Source: [Bacillus] selenitireducens MLS10 (lineage in GTDB: Bacteria; Bacillota; Bacilli; Bacillales; Salisediminibacteriaceae). Taken from it: 64,000 nucleotides of DNA. The notes below the pieces were generated by a model, which was not told the origin of the DNA, did no database searches, and worked only from the letters and a program-made list of their open reading frames with translations. Of this stretch, positions 21,108-29,426 are shown piece after piece; the stretch's first letter is position 1; the number at the start of each line of letters is the position of its first letter. A program made the translations under genes and the position numbers. Location of the stretch: contig NC_014219.1 of assembly GCF_000093085.1 (NCBI RefSeq), positions 1,426,001 through 1,490,000 on the forward strand. Direction: 5' to 3'.

Positions 21108-21971
21108 ATGGCAATGGAACAGTGGAAGGTGAACGAAGAAGTGACCATGACCTGGCTTGATGGCGGTGTTACCCATCTCGACGGCGGAGCGATGTTTGGA
21201 GTCGTGCCGAAGCCGCTCTGGTCAAAGCGTTATCCCGTCAATGACAACAATCAGATTGAGCTCCGCTCTGATCCGATTTTGCTTCAGGTTGACGGCAAGC
21301 ACATGCTCATTGAATCAGGCATCGGAAACGGCAAATTTTCAGAGAAAGCCATGCGGAATTACGGCATCACGTCCGAATCCAAAGTGAAAGAAAATCTTGC
21401 GGAACTGGGACTTACTCCTGCGGACATTGATGCGGTGCTGATGACGCATATGCACTTCGATCACGTCAGCGGGCTGACTGAACCCGTTGATGGCAAACAA
21501 CAGCCTGTGTTTCCGAATGCCGTGATCTATGTGGAGGAAAAGGAATGGGCGGAGATGAGACAACCGAATATCCGCTCGAAAAACACGTACTTCAGGGAAA
21601 ACTGGGAGGCGATTGAGCATCAGGTGAAGACCTATGCCGGTCAGATTGAAGTGGCACCGGATGTCCGGATGATCCATACAGGCGGACACAGTTACGGTCA
21701 TGCCATCATCCATATCAGTTGCGGGAATGCCAATATTTGGCATATGGCGGATCTCATGCCGACCCACGTACATTTACCTTCACTGTGGGTGCTTGCTTAT
21801 GATGATTATCCGATGACATCGATCCATCAAAAAGAGCAGTATATTCAGGCGAATTTGCCAAACAGTCCTGTCTTTACGTTTTATCATGATGCCCATTACC
21901 GCTGGGTACAGTTTTCTGAGGACGGGAAGCAGATTAAGCATTGCCTTGAGCGGAACCGGGAGAACGAATAA
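21108..21971 (+). CDS. ytnP: YtnP-like metallo-beta-lactamase-fold hydrolase
   Basis: A 287-residue metallo-beta-lactamase-fold hydrolase. The zinc-binding motif THMHFDHVSG lies near residue 128, followed by distal His/Asp in HTGGHSYGH and HMADLMPTH. It matches the YtnP type, of which the B. subtilis member degrades quorum-sensing signals of other bacteria as a lactonase. The exact substrate here is inferred only. ATG 21108 is supported by aggaggga at 21094-21101; an in-frame ATG at 21066 lies inside trmB. The trmB-ytnP neighbourhood is conserved in B. subtilis. Confidence 0.82.
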   Translation: MAMEQWKVNEEVTMTWLDGGVTHLDGGAMFGVVPKPLWSKRYPVNDNNQIELRSDPILLQVDGKHMLIESGIGNGKFSEKAMRNYGITSESKVKENLAELGLTPADIDAVLMTHMHFDHVSGLTEPVDGKQQPVFPNAVIYVEEKEWAEMRQPNIRSKNTYFRENWEAIEHQVKTYAGQIEVAPDVRMIHTGGHSYGHAIIHISCGNANIWHMADLMPTHVHLPSLWVLAYDDYPMTSIHQKEQYIQANLPNSPVFTFYHDAHYRWVQFSEDGKQIKHCLERNRENE

Positions 21972-22012
21972 CTCAGCTGAAGGAGAACCTGCGCAGTTCT
22001 TGACAACATAAC

Positions 22013-22040
22013 AAAAAAGCCTGCATCTGCAGGCTTTTTT
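22013..22040. terminator. Bidirectional terminator
   Basis: Symmetric aaaaaagcctgc / gcaggctttttt stem with loop atct. It serves ytnP on the plus strand and the PepSY-like gene on the minus strand. Confidence 0.85.
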
Positions 22041-22059
22041 ACATATGATCGGGTCTTGG

Positions 22060-22377
22060 TTACTGTTTTTCAAGAGAGAGGATGGTCCCTGATGCTGCAT
22101 CCACATAAAAATCGTAAGCGGAAACTTCTCCCAGATCATTACCAACGGTAACGCCGCCGCGGTACACATTATACACAAGATGATCCGTTTCGAATTTCTC
22201 AGTCACCATGTGAACCCAGGATCCTTCAATGGTTCCGAGCTCTGAGGCCTGTTTCTTAACCGTTTTCAATGCTTTCTCTGCAGAAATGCCCATGTCGCTC
22301 CGGTCCATCTGTTTTTTTGCCAGAACCGTCACGGCGACACCTGCACCGATACCTGCGGCAAATTTCTTCCAACTCAT
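22060..22377 (-). CDS. Small membrane-anchored PepSY-like protein
   Basis: A 105-residue protein. The N-terminus (MSWKKFAAGIGAGVAVTVLA) is a single hydrophobic anchor or uncleaved signal. The remainder reads like one PepSY-type domain: helix AEKALKTVKKQ followed by strands including LVYNVYRGG and a closing YDFYVDAASGTILSLE, the typical D..TG..L ending. Such domains often inhibit peptidases. It lies between ytnP and an M42 peptidase gene, and may correspond to B. subtilis YtzB; that identification is from memory of the neighbourhood. ATG 22377 has gcaggtg 8 bases before it; longer in-frame starts lack support. Confidence 0.65.
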   Translation of the reverse strand: MSWKKFAAGIGAGVAVTVLAKKQMDRSDMGISAEKALKTVKKQASELGTIEGSWVHMVTEKFETDHLVYNVYRGGVTVGNDLGEVSAYDFYVDAASGTILSLEKQ

Positions 22378-22568
22378 ACCTTCAACACCTGCCCTTATCA
22401 AGTTCATTGACGTGTGATATACAGTTACAGTATAGCGAATTCTGCCGGTTAATGCCAATCCTTTTCAATGCTGTTTCTTTCGGCTTCCGAATAATTGTGG
22501 CATTCAGAGCCGGATTTCGATAAAATGATAGTTGGCAGACGTTAATTCAAATTCGGGAGGTTTACATA

Positions 22569-23642
22569 ATGAACGAAGAAACGTATCAAATGTTTGAAAC
22601 ACTGACAGCCTTGCACGGTGCTCCGGGGCATGAACACGATGTCCGGAAGTATGTCAAAAAACAATTGGAAGCATATAGTGATGAGGTGATTCAGGACCGT
22701 CTCGGCAGCGTGTTCGGCGTGAAACGCGGTGCAGAAACAGGACCCAAAGTGATGGTGGCGGGCCATATGGATGAAGTCGGATTTATGGTAACAGCGATCA
22801 ACGAAAAAGGGCTGATCCGCTTTCAGCCACTGGGCGGCTGGTGGAGCCAGGTGCTCCTTGCACAAAAGCTGCAGATTATGACGGACAACGGTCCGGTGAC
22901 AGGTGTGGTAGGATCAATTCCTCCGCATCTCCTCGATGAGGCAAAACGGGCCAAGCCGATGGAAATGAAAAACATGTACATCGATATCGGTGCCGATGAT
23001 AAGGCGGATGCAGAAAAGATCGGCATCCGTCCGGGGCAGCCGATCGTCCCGATCTGCCCATTAGAGAAGATGGCCAATGAGAAAAAGCTTTTGGCCAAAG
23101 CCTGGGATAACCGGTATGGCGTCGGTCTGTCCATTGAACTGTTAAAAGAGCTGCAGGGGGAAAGCCTGCCAAACACCCTCTATTCCGGGGCAACGGTGCA
23201 GGAAGAGGTCGGGCTTCGCGGGGCGCAGACGGCGGCAAACATGATTCAGCCTGACTTGTTTTATGCCCTTGATGCAAGCCCTGCAAACGATGCGTCTGGG
23301 GATAAGGACGCCTTTGGTCACCTCGGAAAAGGGGCCCTCTTACGGATTTTTGACCGGACGATGATTACGCACCGTGGCATGCGTGATTTCGTGCTGTCGA
23401 CGGCGGAAGATCATAACATCCCTTATCAGTTCTTTATTTCTCAGGGAGGAACGGATGCCGGCCGGGTTCATATGTCCAACAGCGGTGTGCCGTCTGCGGT
23501 CATCGGGATCTGTTCGCGCTACATCCATACGTCCGCTTCCATTATTCATGTAGATGACTATGCAGCGGCGAAGGAACTGATCACAACCCTCGTCAGACAG
23601 ACCGATCAGAATACGCTTGAACAGATCCGTTCGCAAGTATAA
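22569..23642 (+). CDS. M42 family aminopeptidase (YtoP-like glutamyl aminopeptidase)
   Basis: A 357-residue cytosolic metallopeptidase of family M42, tetrahedral aminopeptidases that trim peptides. Metal and catalytic motifs in order: AGHMDEVGF (near 65), AWDNRYGVG with the bridging Asp (near 180), QEEVGLRGA (general-base Glu, near 213), DASPAND, GGTDAG and RYIHTSASI near the end. This full set indicates an active enzyme. ATG 22569 has gggaggttt upstream. Confidence 0.92.
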   Translation: MNEETYQMFETLTALHGAPGHEHDVRKYVKKQLEAYSDEVIQDRLGSVFGVKRGAETGPKVMVAGHMDEVGFMVTAINEKGLIRFQPLGGWWSQVLLAQKLQIMTDNGPVTGVVGSIPPHLLDEAKRAKPMEMKNMYIDIGADDKADAEKIGIRPGQPIVPICPLEKMANEKKLLAKAWDNRYGVGLSIELLKELQGESLPNTLYSGATVQEEVGLRGAQTAANMIQPDLFYALDASPANDASGDKDAFGHLGKGALLRIFDRTMITHRGMRDFVLSTAEDHNIPYQFFISQGGTDAGRVHMSNSGVPSAVIGICSRYIHTSASIIHVDDYAAAKELITTLVRQTDQNTLEQIRSQV

Positions 23643-23672
23643 GCGTAAGAATCAGTTCGAATCAAACAGAAA

Positions 23673-23710
23673 AGTCCGGAGCCTCACTGATGAGGTTCCG
23701 GACTGTTTCA
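23673..23710. terminator. Convergent terminator after the M42 peptidase gene
   Basis: A 14-base-pair stem agtccggagcctca / tgaggttccggact with one G-U pair and loop ctga. The tail is only weakly T-rich on either strand. It sits between converging genes. Confidence 0.6.
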
Positions 23711-23754
23711 GGTTAATCACGATCGGGTTCGACGGTTGCAATATTATGAAAGGA

Positions 23755-24201
23755 TCAGTCTGTTTCAAACAAGTAAGCCAGGCATTTTACTGCCTGTTCA
23801 GCTGTTTCCACGGTCACCTGTGCGCGTTCACTGAGTTCTTTCAACGGATGATGCAGGTTCTTTGGGCGAATAAGAATCAGCGGTTTTCCGAGTGTCACAG
23901 CCGCAGAAGCATCCATGGCGCTGTTCCACTGTTTATAGGATTCGCCGAATTTGGCAATAACCACGTCGGATTTCTCCATAAGCAGTCGGGTTCTCAGGTT
24001 ATTGAGCTGTGACGCAGCTTCATCTTTTGCGATGGGATCCGCCTGTTTACCGAGAATTTCTTCACCGATGTTATCGGAGCGGTCGTGGTTTTCCATGGGG
24101 CCGAAAAAAGACAGTGGGAGCTTCTTTTTTTCAGCCTCCTGTTTGATTTCCGTTCGCCAGTCATCATGAATTTGACCGGCCAAGTATACATTGATGTGCA
24201 T
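23755..24201 (-). CDS. ytoQ: YtoQ family protein
   Basis: A 148-residue protein matching B. subtilis YtoQ in length and neighbourhood. The N-terminus HINVYLAGQIHDDWR and the later SDVVIAKFGESYKQWNSAMDASAAVTLGKPLILI resemble nucleoside 2-deoxyribosyltransferase-like folds (YLAG loop; DA.....GKP). Catalytic competence cannot be judged. ATG 24201 is chosen because aagggag lies 9 bases before it on the minus strand; two in-frame ATGs upstream overlap or precede that site. Confidence 0.85.
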   Translation of the reverse strand: MHINVYLAGQIHDDWRTEIKQEAEKKKLPLSFFGPMENHDRSDNIGEEILGKQADPIAKDEAASQLNNLRTRLLMEKSDVVIAKFGESYKQWNSAMDASAAVTLGKPLILIRPKNLHHPLKELSERAQVTVETAEQAVKCLAYLFETD

Positions 24202-24383
24202 GTTGATCATCTCCCTTTGCATTCTCACCGTTTTCATCCCCTGCTTTTTGCTTTCATAAACAGGCTGTAAAAGCGAATGAGTGGGACTTTATCCTTATTT
24301 TGAAAAGCGTAAATGACATAACAATGATCAATTGAGATTTTTGATGTTTTTTCGACAAATTCTGCGAAAACGACATGGTTTTA

Positions 24384-24392
24384 TGATAAAAT
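24384..24392 (+). promoter_or_regulatory. Possible extended -10 before lipoprotein gene
   Basis: TGA-TAAAAT has the extended -10 form, with transcription expected near 24399 and the lipoprotein start at 24438. No -35 is evident. A second TATAAT at 24406-24411 lies too near the gene to be the main signal. Confidence 0.35.
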
Positions 24393-24437
24393 AATCGAGG
24401 GACAATATAATGATATGGAAAAAGGGGGAAGAACCTC

Positions 24438-24959
24438 ATGATGAAAAAGCGGTGGATGGGTTTTGCAGCAGCTGCAACTCTCTTCATAACTGCGGTTTCC
24501 GGTTGTGCTGTATCTGAAGAACAGATCGAAGAAGAAGCCCGGGCTTTGATTGAACAGAAGATGTCTGGTGATCCGAATGATACCAATGCCTCTGATGAGG
24601 GACTTGAATTCTATTCAGACAGAGCGATTGATATTGAACATGTCAATGAGTTCAATTACGTGTTATCCGCAAATGACATGACCTATTTATTATTCAAAAA
24701 TGATGACATTGATTATGCTGATCCGAACGAGATTGAAAAGGATCTGATGCTCGATAATGAAGTGATCGTCCTTGAAACATTTACGAACGAAGCGTCTGTC
24801 GACGGATACATTGTTGTTACTCAGTTCGATGAGGACTTATACCGGCTGATTGTGGCGGTGGACGGTCGGAAAATGACGACGGTTCTCGGCATTGAAGACT
24901 TACAGGATCATGCCGAATTTATGTTTGACTTCGTCTATTCGATGGCGGAAGATGAATAA
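24438..24959 (+). CDS. Uncharacterised acidic lipoprotein
   Basis: A 173-residue predicted lipoprotein. A short KKR start and hydrophobic stretch lead to the lipobox VSGC, with Cys near residue 23 as the lipidation site. The mature part is strongly acidic (EEQIEEEARALIEQKM, then many Asp/Glu) and reads as one mixed alpha/beta domain without recognised motif. It would be anchored to the outer face of the membrane. The start is supported by aaagggggaag; the ATG at 24438 or the one directly after could be used. A terminator follows at once, so it is probably monocistronic. Confidence 0.7.
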   Translation: MMKKRWMGFAAAATLFITAVSGCAVSEEQIEEEARALIEQKMSGDPNDTNASDEGLEFYSDRAIDIEHVNEFNYVLSANDMTYLLFKNDDIDYADPNEIEKDLMLDNEVIVLETFTNEASVDGYIVVTQFDEDLYRLIVAVDGRKMTTVLGIEDLQDHAEFMFDFVYSMAEDE

Positions 24960-24966
24960 GAGCACG

Positions 24967-24996
24967 CCCTCAATGATCTCATTGAGGGGTTTTCTT
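24967..24996 (+). terminator. Terminator after lipoprotein gene
   Basis: ccctcaatg (24967-24975) pairs with cattgaggg (24980-24988) around atct, followed by gttttcttt. Confidence 0.75.
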
Positions 24997-25086
24997 TATA
25001 CTCCATAAAAAAGGTATCACGTGCACGTTTGTGATCCAAAAAAGAAATCGCGTTTAGGCGCACGTTCATCAGAGAGGGGCACAGTC

Positions 25087-26115
25087 ATGGTTTTTTTGAA
25101 AAAGAAAGGGATACAGCCGGGGGTTCATTCGTACGTGATTACCGCACTCAGTTACATGGCGCTTGGGCTCTTCTCATCGTTAATTATGGGGCTGATGATG
25201 CAAACCGCCGGGGAACGGATGCTGATGCCGTATTGGGCGGAAGGCGGACAGTTCCTGGTCGATATGGGCGAATTGGCCATGAGTCTGATGGGGCCTGCCA
25301 TCGGTGTGGCAATTGCCTACGGTCTGAAGGCACCGCCACTCGTGATCTTTTCGGCTGTAGTGACAGGTGCTGCCGGAGCCGAACTGGCCGGCCCTGCAGG
25401 CAGCTATCTCGCTGCACTCTTGTCTGTTGAGATCGGAAAACTCGTCAGTGGGGAAACGAAGGTCGATATTATTGTGACCCCTTTTGTGACCATTGCGACG
25501 GGCTATTTTACCGCAGGGCTGATCGGACCTCCGGTTGCCGCAACTCTTGAACAGTTCGGTTCATTTATTATGTGGGCGACAACCCAGCAGCCGCTCGCGA
25601 TGGGGGCTCTGGTTGCCGTCCTGATGGGGCTCGCACTGACGGCGCCGATTTCGAGTGCAGCCCTTGCGTTTATGCTTGGGCTCGACGGTTTGGCCGCCGG
25701 TGCAGCGGCAGTCGGGTGCTCGGCTCAAATGATCGGTTTCGCCGTAAGCAGCTACAGGGAAAATAAATTTGGCGGTCTGATTGCTCTTGGGCTCGGAACT
25801 TCCATGCTGCAGATTGCGAACATCATTAAGCGGCCGTTGATTTTGATCCCGCCTACGTTGACGGCAGCGATCCTCGGGCCGCTTGCAACCGTCGTATTTG
25901 TCATGGAGAACAACCAGGCCGGGGCAGGAATGGGCACGAGCGGCTTCGTCGGTCCGGTAATGGCCATGAATGTGATGGGGACGGAAACAGAAACCCTTGT
26001 CGCGATAGCCCTTTTGTTTTTCATCCTGCCGGCTGTGATCAGTCTTTTTCTTTCGGAACTTCTCAGAAAAATGAATTGGATAAAACCGGGTGACATGACG
26101 ATTCCAAAGGGATGA
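25087..26115 (+). CDS. PTS EIIC-like membrane protein
   Basis: A 342-residue integral membrane protein with about eight to ten hydrophobic segments rich in Gly and Ala. Segments such as GVHSYVITALSYMALGLFSSLIMG and TAPISSAALAFMLGLDGLAAGAAAVGCSAQMIGFAVSSY are typical of the stand-alone EIIC-like family (PTS_EIIC_2), which lacks attached EIIA/EIIB domains. Substrate and phosphotransfer partner are unknown. ATG 25087 has agagagggg upstream; an in-frame GTG at 25021 lies before a strongly basic stretch and is less likely. Confidence 0.7.
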   Translation: MVFLKKKGIQPGVHSYVITALSYMALGLFSSLIMGLMMQTAGERMLMPYWAEGGQFLVDMGELAMSLMGPAIGVAIAYGLKAPPLVIFSAVVTGAAGAELAGPAGSYLAALLSVEIGKLVSGETKVDIIVTPFVTIATGYFTAGLIGPPVAATLEQFGSFIMWATTQQPLAMGALVAVLMGLALTAPISSAALAFMLGLDGLAAGAAAVGCSAQMIGFAVSSYRENKFGGLIALGLGTSMLQIANIIKRPLILIPPTLTAAILGPLATVVFVMENNQAGAGMGTSGFVGPVMAMNVMGTETETLVAIALLFFILPAVISLFLSELLRKMNWIKPGDMTIPKG

Positions 26116-26215
26116 CGGAGCAGTGTCTGTCAATGAGCGTTCTTCGAGTCGCTCTCATTTGAAGGGCACCGCTTACGTGATAAAATAGAAGCATTGAAAG
26201 GAGTGCAGATATACG

Positions 26216-27031
26216 ATGAAACCAATTGAAATAAAACGGCTGATCGAAGCGGAGATTACCAATGAAAACTGGACAACTTCGTTTGATCGGGATCATGATA
26301 CGCTCAAAATCACGGATAAACGGGTGGATAAAGGGGTCACGATTCAGCTGACAAATTTGAGGAAGAAGTTTGAAGAGGACGCCGACAGAGACGCCACGTT
26401 GAAAGAAACGATGCAAACGATCACGGAAGGCATGCGGCTCCTCGTTGACAAGGTATCGATTACCGGCAGGGAAGACAGCATTTACCCGGTGCTCAGGACC
26501 GGTTCCTTTCAAAAAGAAAAGGGAGACGGTACGGCCCTTGTATATGATGAGCATACGTCGGAAACGGTGATTTTTTATGCCGTTGATGAAGGCGCTTCTT
26601 ACACGATGATCGATGAACAGATGCTCGAAGAATCCGGGAAAACCCACAGCGAGATTCGCGAAATGGCGCACTTTAACCTGAGAAAACTGCCGACGGAGAT
26701 GAAGTCGGATCAGGTAGCCGGGAACACATTTTACTTTTTGAATACGGATGACGGCTATGATGCGAGCCGGATCCTGAATCAGCAGTTTCTGAACAACATG
26801 AAAGAACAGGTGCACGGGGAAATGGCCATTGCCATCCCTCACCATGATGTCCTGATCATTGCGGATATCCGTAATGAAGCGGGGTATGATGTCCTTGCCC
26901 AGATGGCCTTTCAGTTCTTTTCAGAGGGACGGATCCCGCTGACGGCTTTGTCATTTTTCCTTGAAGAGGACGAGCTTGAGCCGATCTTTATTCTCGCTCA
27001 GCGCAAGCCGAAGGATCAGCCAAAGCAGTAA
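26216..27031 (+). CDS. ytpQ: YtpQ family protein (DUF1444)
   Basis: A 271-residue soluble acidic protein of the DUF1444/YtpQ family, whose function is unknown. The beginning (KPIEIKRLIEAEITNENWTT), the LTNLRKKFEED block and the closing HHDVLIIADIRNEAGYDVLAQMAFQFFSEG are as in YtpQ, and the length fits. aaaggagtg about 11 bases upstream supports ATG 26216. In B. subtilis ytpQ lies between ytpP and ytpR; here neither neighbour is present. Confidence 0.82.
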   Translation: MKPIEIKRLIEAEITNENWTTSFDRDHDTLKITDKRVDKGVTIQLTNLRKKFEEDADRDATLKETMQTITEGMRLLVDKVSITGREDSIYPVLRTGSFQKEKGDGTALVYDEHTSETVIFYAVDEGASYTMIDEQMLEESGKTHSEIREMAHFNLRKLPTEMKSDQVAGNTFYFLNTDDGYDASRILNQQFLNNMKEQVHGEMAIAIPHHDVLIIADIRNEAGYDVLAQMAFQFFSEGRIPLTALSFFLEEDELEPIFILAQRKPKDQPKQ

Positions 27032-27113
27032 CTGTCCCTTTATTTTGATCCCCGGGGGGTTTGAACGTGGGGGAACAGTGGAATGTGTCTGTAAGGAAAT
27101 TTAATTTGCACTA

Positions 27114-27152
27114 CACATCATGCGCTGTTTGACTTACAATATACATGATGTG
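27114..27152. repeat. Nine-base inverted repeat upstream of the nicotinate gene cluster
   Basis: cacatcatg (27114-27122) and catgatgtg (27144-27152) are perfect inverted copies, 21 bases apart. The spacer includes TTGACT (27129-27134) and a TACAAT-ATA stretch that look like promoter parts, though not at standard spacing. It could be an operator; no known motif is claimed. The rest of the 27032-27282 gap shows no gene. Confidence 0.5.
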
Positions 27153-27282
27153 ATGGTCTTATGGATCAGAACACCGCTTCATCTCAAGAATGACAGTGTT
27201 TGACTGTTTCACAGACGGAAGAGAGCTTTTTCAGCAAAACAGGAACGTGATTGAACACTATTTTTCCAGGGAGGGATTTGTT

Positions 27283-27471
27283 ATGCAACACATGCCTTTA
27301 GGAAATATCGTTCTATCCGTTGCTCCTGATTTAATGAATCTGTTAACTTCAGAAGAGCGGACGCATGACATTGTATTGAGAAACGGTACAGAGCATTTAA
27401 GCACTCATGACGTTGAAGAAATCGTTGAAGCAGTGATTCAAAGAATGAAAGGCAGTACACGCTACCACTGA
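27283..27471 (+). CDS. Uncharacterised 62-residue protein
   Basis: Not recognised. The sequence starts MQHMPLGNIVLSVAPDLMNL and ends in an amphipathic helix DVEEIVEAVIQRMKGSTRYH; it has no cysteine, signal peptide or membrane segment. agggaggg lies 7 bases before ATG 27283, a very good translation start, which argues that it is real; the open frame extends upstream without such a site. It precedes the nicotinate phosphoribosyltransferase gene by 35 bases, likely in one operon. Confidence 0.6.
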   Translation: MQHMPLGNIVLSVAPDLMNLLTSEERTHDIVLRNGTEHLSTHDVEEIVEAVIQRMKGSTRYH

Positions 27472-27506
27472 ATCTGTGACTATGTAGGAACCATGAGGAG
27501 ATTGTG

Positions 27507-28625
27507 ATGAAAGAAATTCAACTGAAGCTTCAAGGAAAGATCAGGCGATTGACAAACAAGACGTTCAAGTTTGATGAGCGGGTCGGCGAAGGCTGGTTTT
27601 CAGCAGTGTATTTTCTGAAGACCAAAGAGATTGCCAGAAAGTATAAGCCGGATAATATCGTGACGATGCAGTTTTTTCAAAAGAAAAACGCAGTCGTTTG
27701 CGGTACCGATGAAGTACTGGCGCTGCTCGAAACCTTTGCCGACAGCCCTGATCAGCTTGACGTCTATTCGCTTGAAGATGGTGACAAAATTGAACCGTTT
27801 GAACCGGTCCTCAAGGTGACCGGCCCTTATCAGCACTTTGGTTACCTCGAAGGGGTTATCGACGGAATACTGGCAAGACGGACATCTGTCTCCACCAATG
27901 TCTATGAGGTCGTTCGCTCTGCGCAGAGCCGGGTCCCGGATAAACCGGTCATCTTTATGGGAGACCGTGATGATCATTTTATGATGCAGGCAGGGGACGG
28001 GTATGCGGCATACATAGGCGGATCAAAAGCGCAGGCAACCCATGCCATGCATGAATGGTGGGGAAAGAAGGGGATCGGCACGATGCCACATGCCCTGATT
28101 CAGCTTTTTGAGGGGAATCTCGTCGAGGCGTGCAAAGCTTACAGGGAGACGTTTCCTGAAGATGATTTGCTGGCGCTTGTGGATTACAACAACGACGTGA
28201 TTACGGACTCTCTCAATGTCGCGCGGGAATTTGGTGACGATTTAAAAGGGGTTCGCCTTGATACGTCAAACCATATGGTGGATGCGTATTTTTCAAGACA
28301 CCCTGAAGTGCTTGGGACATTTGATCCGAGAGGGGTGAATCCTGAGCTGTTGTTTGCTTTACGGAAAGCACTCGACAATGAAGGTTTTCACCATGTGAAA
28401 ATCGTAGCCTCAGGGGGATTTGATGCGGATCGCATTGCCCGCTATGAAGAGCTTGGCGCTCCGGTGGACATGTATGGTGTCGGAAACAGTTTACTCAAAA
28501 TACATATCGGCTTTACAGGTGACAATGTAACGCTGAACGGCAGACATGAGGCAAAGATGGGCAGAACGGAACGGATTAACAGCCGGCTGCAGAAGGTGGA
28601 ACTTGGCCGGAATGGGTATGAGTAA
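27507..28625 (+). CDS. Nicotinate phosphoribosyltransferase (short type)
   Basis: A 372-residue enzyme of the type II phosphoribosyltransferase family (NadC/NAPRTase fold), expected to join nicotinate and PRPP to give nicotinate mononucleotide in NAD salvage. Diagnostic parts are the TMQFFQKKNAVVCG block, EGVIDGILARRTSVSTNVYEV with the catalytic-site Arg residues, GTMPHALIQLF with the conserved His, ALVDYNNDVITDS, GVRLDTSNHM and VASGGFDADRI, and the closing GAPVDMYGVG. It is shorter than classical PncB (about 480) and resembles the short archaeal/Gram-positive type. ATG 27507 with agga upstream; a GTG one codon earlier is possible. Confidence 0.85.
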   Translation: MKEIQLKLQGKIRRLTNKTFKFDERVGEGWFSAVYFLKTKEIARKYKPDNIVTMQFFQKKNAVVCGTDEVLALLETFADSPDQLDVYSLEDGDKIEPFEPVLKVTGPYQHFGYLEGVIDGILARRTSVSTNVYEVVRSAQSRVPDKPVIFMGDRDDHFMMQAGDGYAAYIGGSKAQATHAMHEWWGKKGIGTMPHALIQLFEGNLVEACKAYRETFPEDDLLALVDYNNDVITDSLNVAREFGDDLKGVRLDTSNHMVDAYFSRHPEVLGTFDPRGVNPELLFALRKALDNEGFHHVKIVASGGFDADRIARYEELGAPVDMYGVGNSLLKIHIGFTGDNVTLNGRHEAKMGRTERINSRLQKVELGRNGYE

Positions 28626-28662
28626 TCAGGGTGAAGATGCAATGAAGAGAGGCGCATGAACT

Positions 28663-29322
28663 ATGAAAGATAAAAAAATGGAGTTCGTAATCGACGCGGA
28701 TCGGGTTCGCGCGGAACAGGAGAAGCGGCTGGTAAAGCTCTTTACAGAACTGTACGATGATCTGTTCAGTTATATCGAATACGATACGAATCTGAGGGAA
28801 AAAGTCAGGGCTAAGCACACGTATCGCTACCGTACGGGGCTTCCGGATCATTTTCCGCTCCCGGAAGATGAAATGATCTTTTTTCAGGAGTGGTTTGCCT
28901 TTGATTACGTTACGGTGAGCGGTGCGCGGATTTTTGATTTGTTTGTGCGCAATAATCAGGGGGTGTTCAACCGCCAGATGCTCGAACTTGCCGGTGTGCT
29001 CATGCTGATGCATTTGCAGCCGGTGCGCATCACAGGTAAGAATTCCAAACATCTCCTTGTGTCTCCTGCTTTTGAGGCGGAGAAGGAGTGGCATGTGGAG
29101 AGCAATCAGGATCTGGCTCAGTTGAACACGGGTGATTTAATCTTTACGAGAATCACTCAGGTCGGTTCAAGGCGACTTGTTGTCGGAACCCCTTTCACGA
29201 TAGCCCCGGAGCAGGAAGCGCCGGTACTTGAAAAGCTTTCAGGTATTTATCAGCAGGGAGACAGCAGTTTCAGGAAATATATGAAAGAATTCGGGATTGA
29301 TTTTCGCAAATATGCGCTTTAA
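28663..29322 (+). CDS. Uncharacterised cytoplasmic protein (219 aa)
   Basis: I do not recognise this protein with confidence. It is 219 residues, soluble and charged. The segment EDEMIFFQEWFAFDYVTVSGARIFDLFVRNN resembles the short W-F-x-F-D-Y block seen in several uncharacterised SEC-C-associated proteins, but no SEC-C cysteine motif is present. The rest alternates strands (GDLIFTRITQVGSRRLVVGTPF) and a C-terminal helix. ATG 28663 lies 37 bases after the nicotinate phosphoribosyltransferase gene with agaggcg upstream, so the two are likely co-transcribed. A terminator follows immediately. Confidence 0.65.
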   Translation: MKDKKMEFVIDADRVRAEQEKRLVKLFTELYDDLFSYIEYDTNLREKVRAKHTYRYRTGLPDHFPLPEDEMIFFQEWFAFDYVTVSGARIFDLFVRNNQGVFNRQMLELAGVLMLMHLQPVRITGKNSKHLLVSPAFEAEKEWHVESNQDLAQLNTGDLIFTRITQVGSRRLVVGTPFTIAPEQEAPVLEKLSGIYQQGDSSFRKYMKEFGIDFRKYAL

Positions 29323-29354
29323 CACATCGACGATAGTCGATGTGCTTTTTTTTT
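29323..29354 (+). terminator. Strong terminator before murC
   Basis: cacatcgac (29323-29331) pairs with gtcgatgtg (29336-29344) around gata, followed by c and nine T residues. Confidence 0.88.
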
Positions 29355-29362
29355 GCTATAAT
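29354..29362 (+). promoter_or_regulatory. Extended -10 promoter of murC
   Basis: TGC-TATAAT directly follows the T tract of the preceding terminator. Transcription would begin near 29369, giving a leader of about 58 bases before the murC ATG. The same string is found upstream of ftsW. Confidence 0.6.
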
Positions 29363-29426
29363 AGACTTCGCATGTTCATTCAATTTGCAGGAATATGTAA
29401 TGGAACAGGAATGTGGAGGTTCAACG

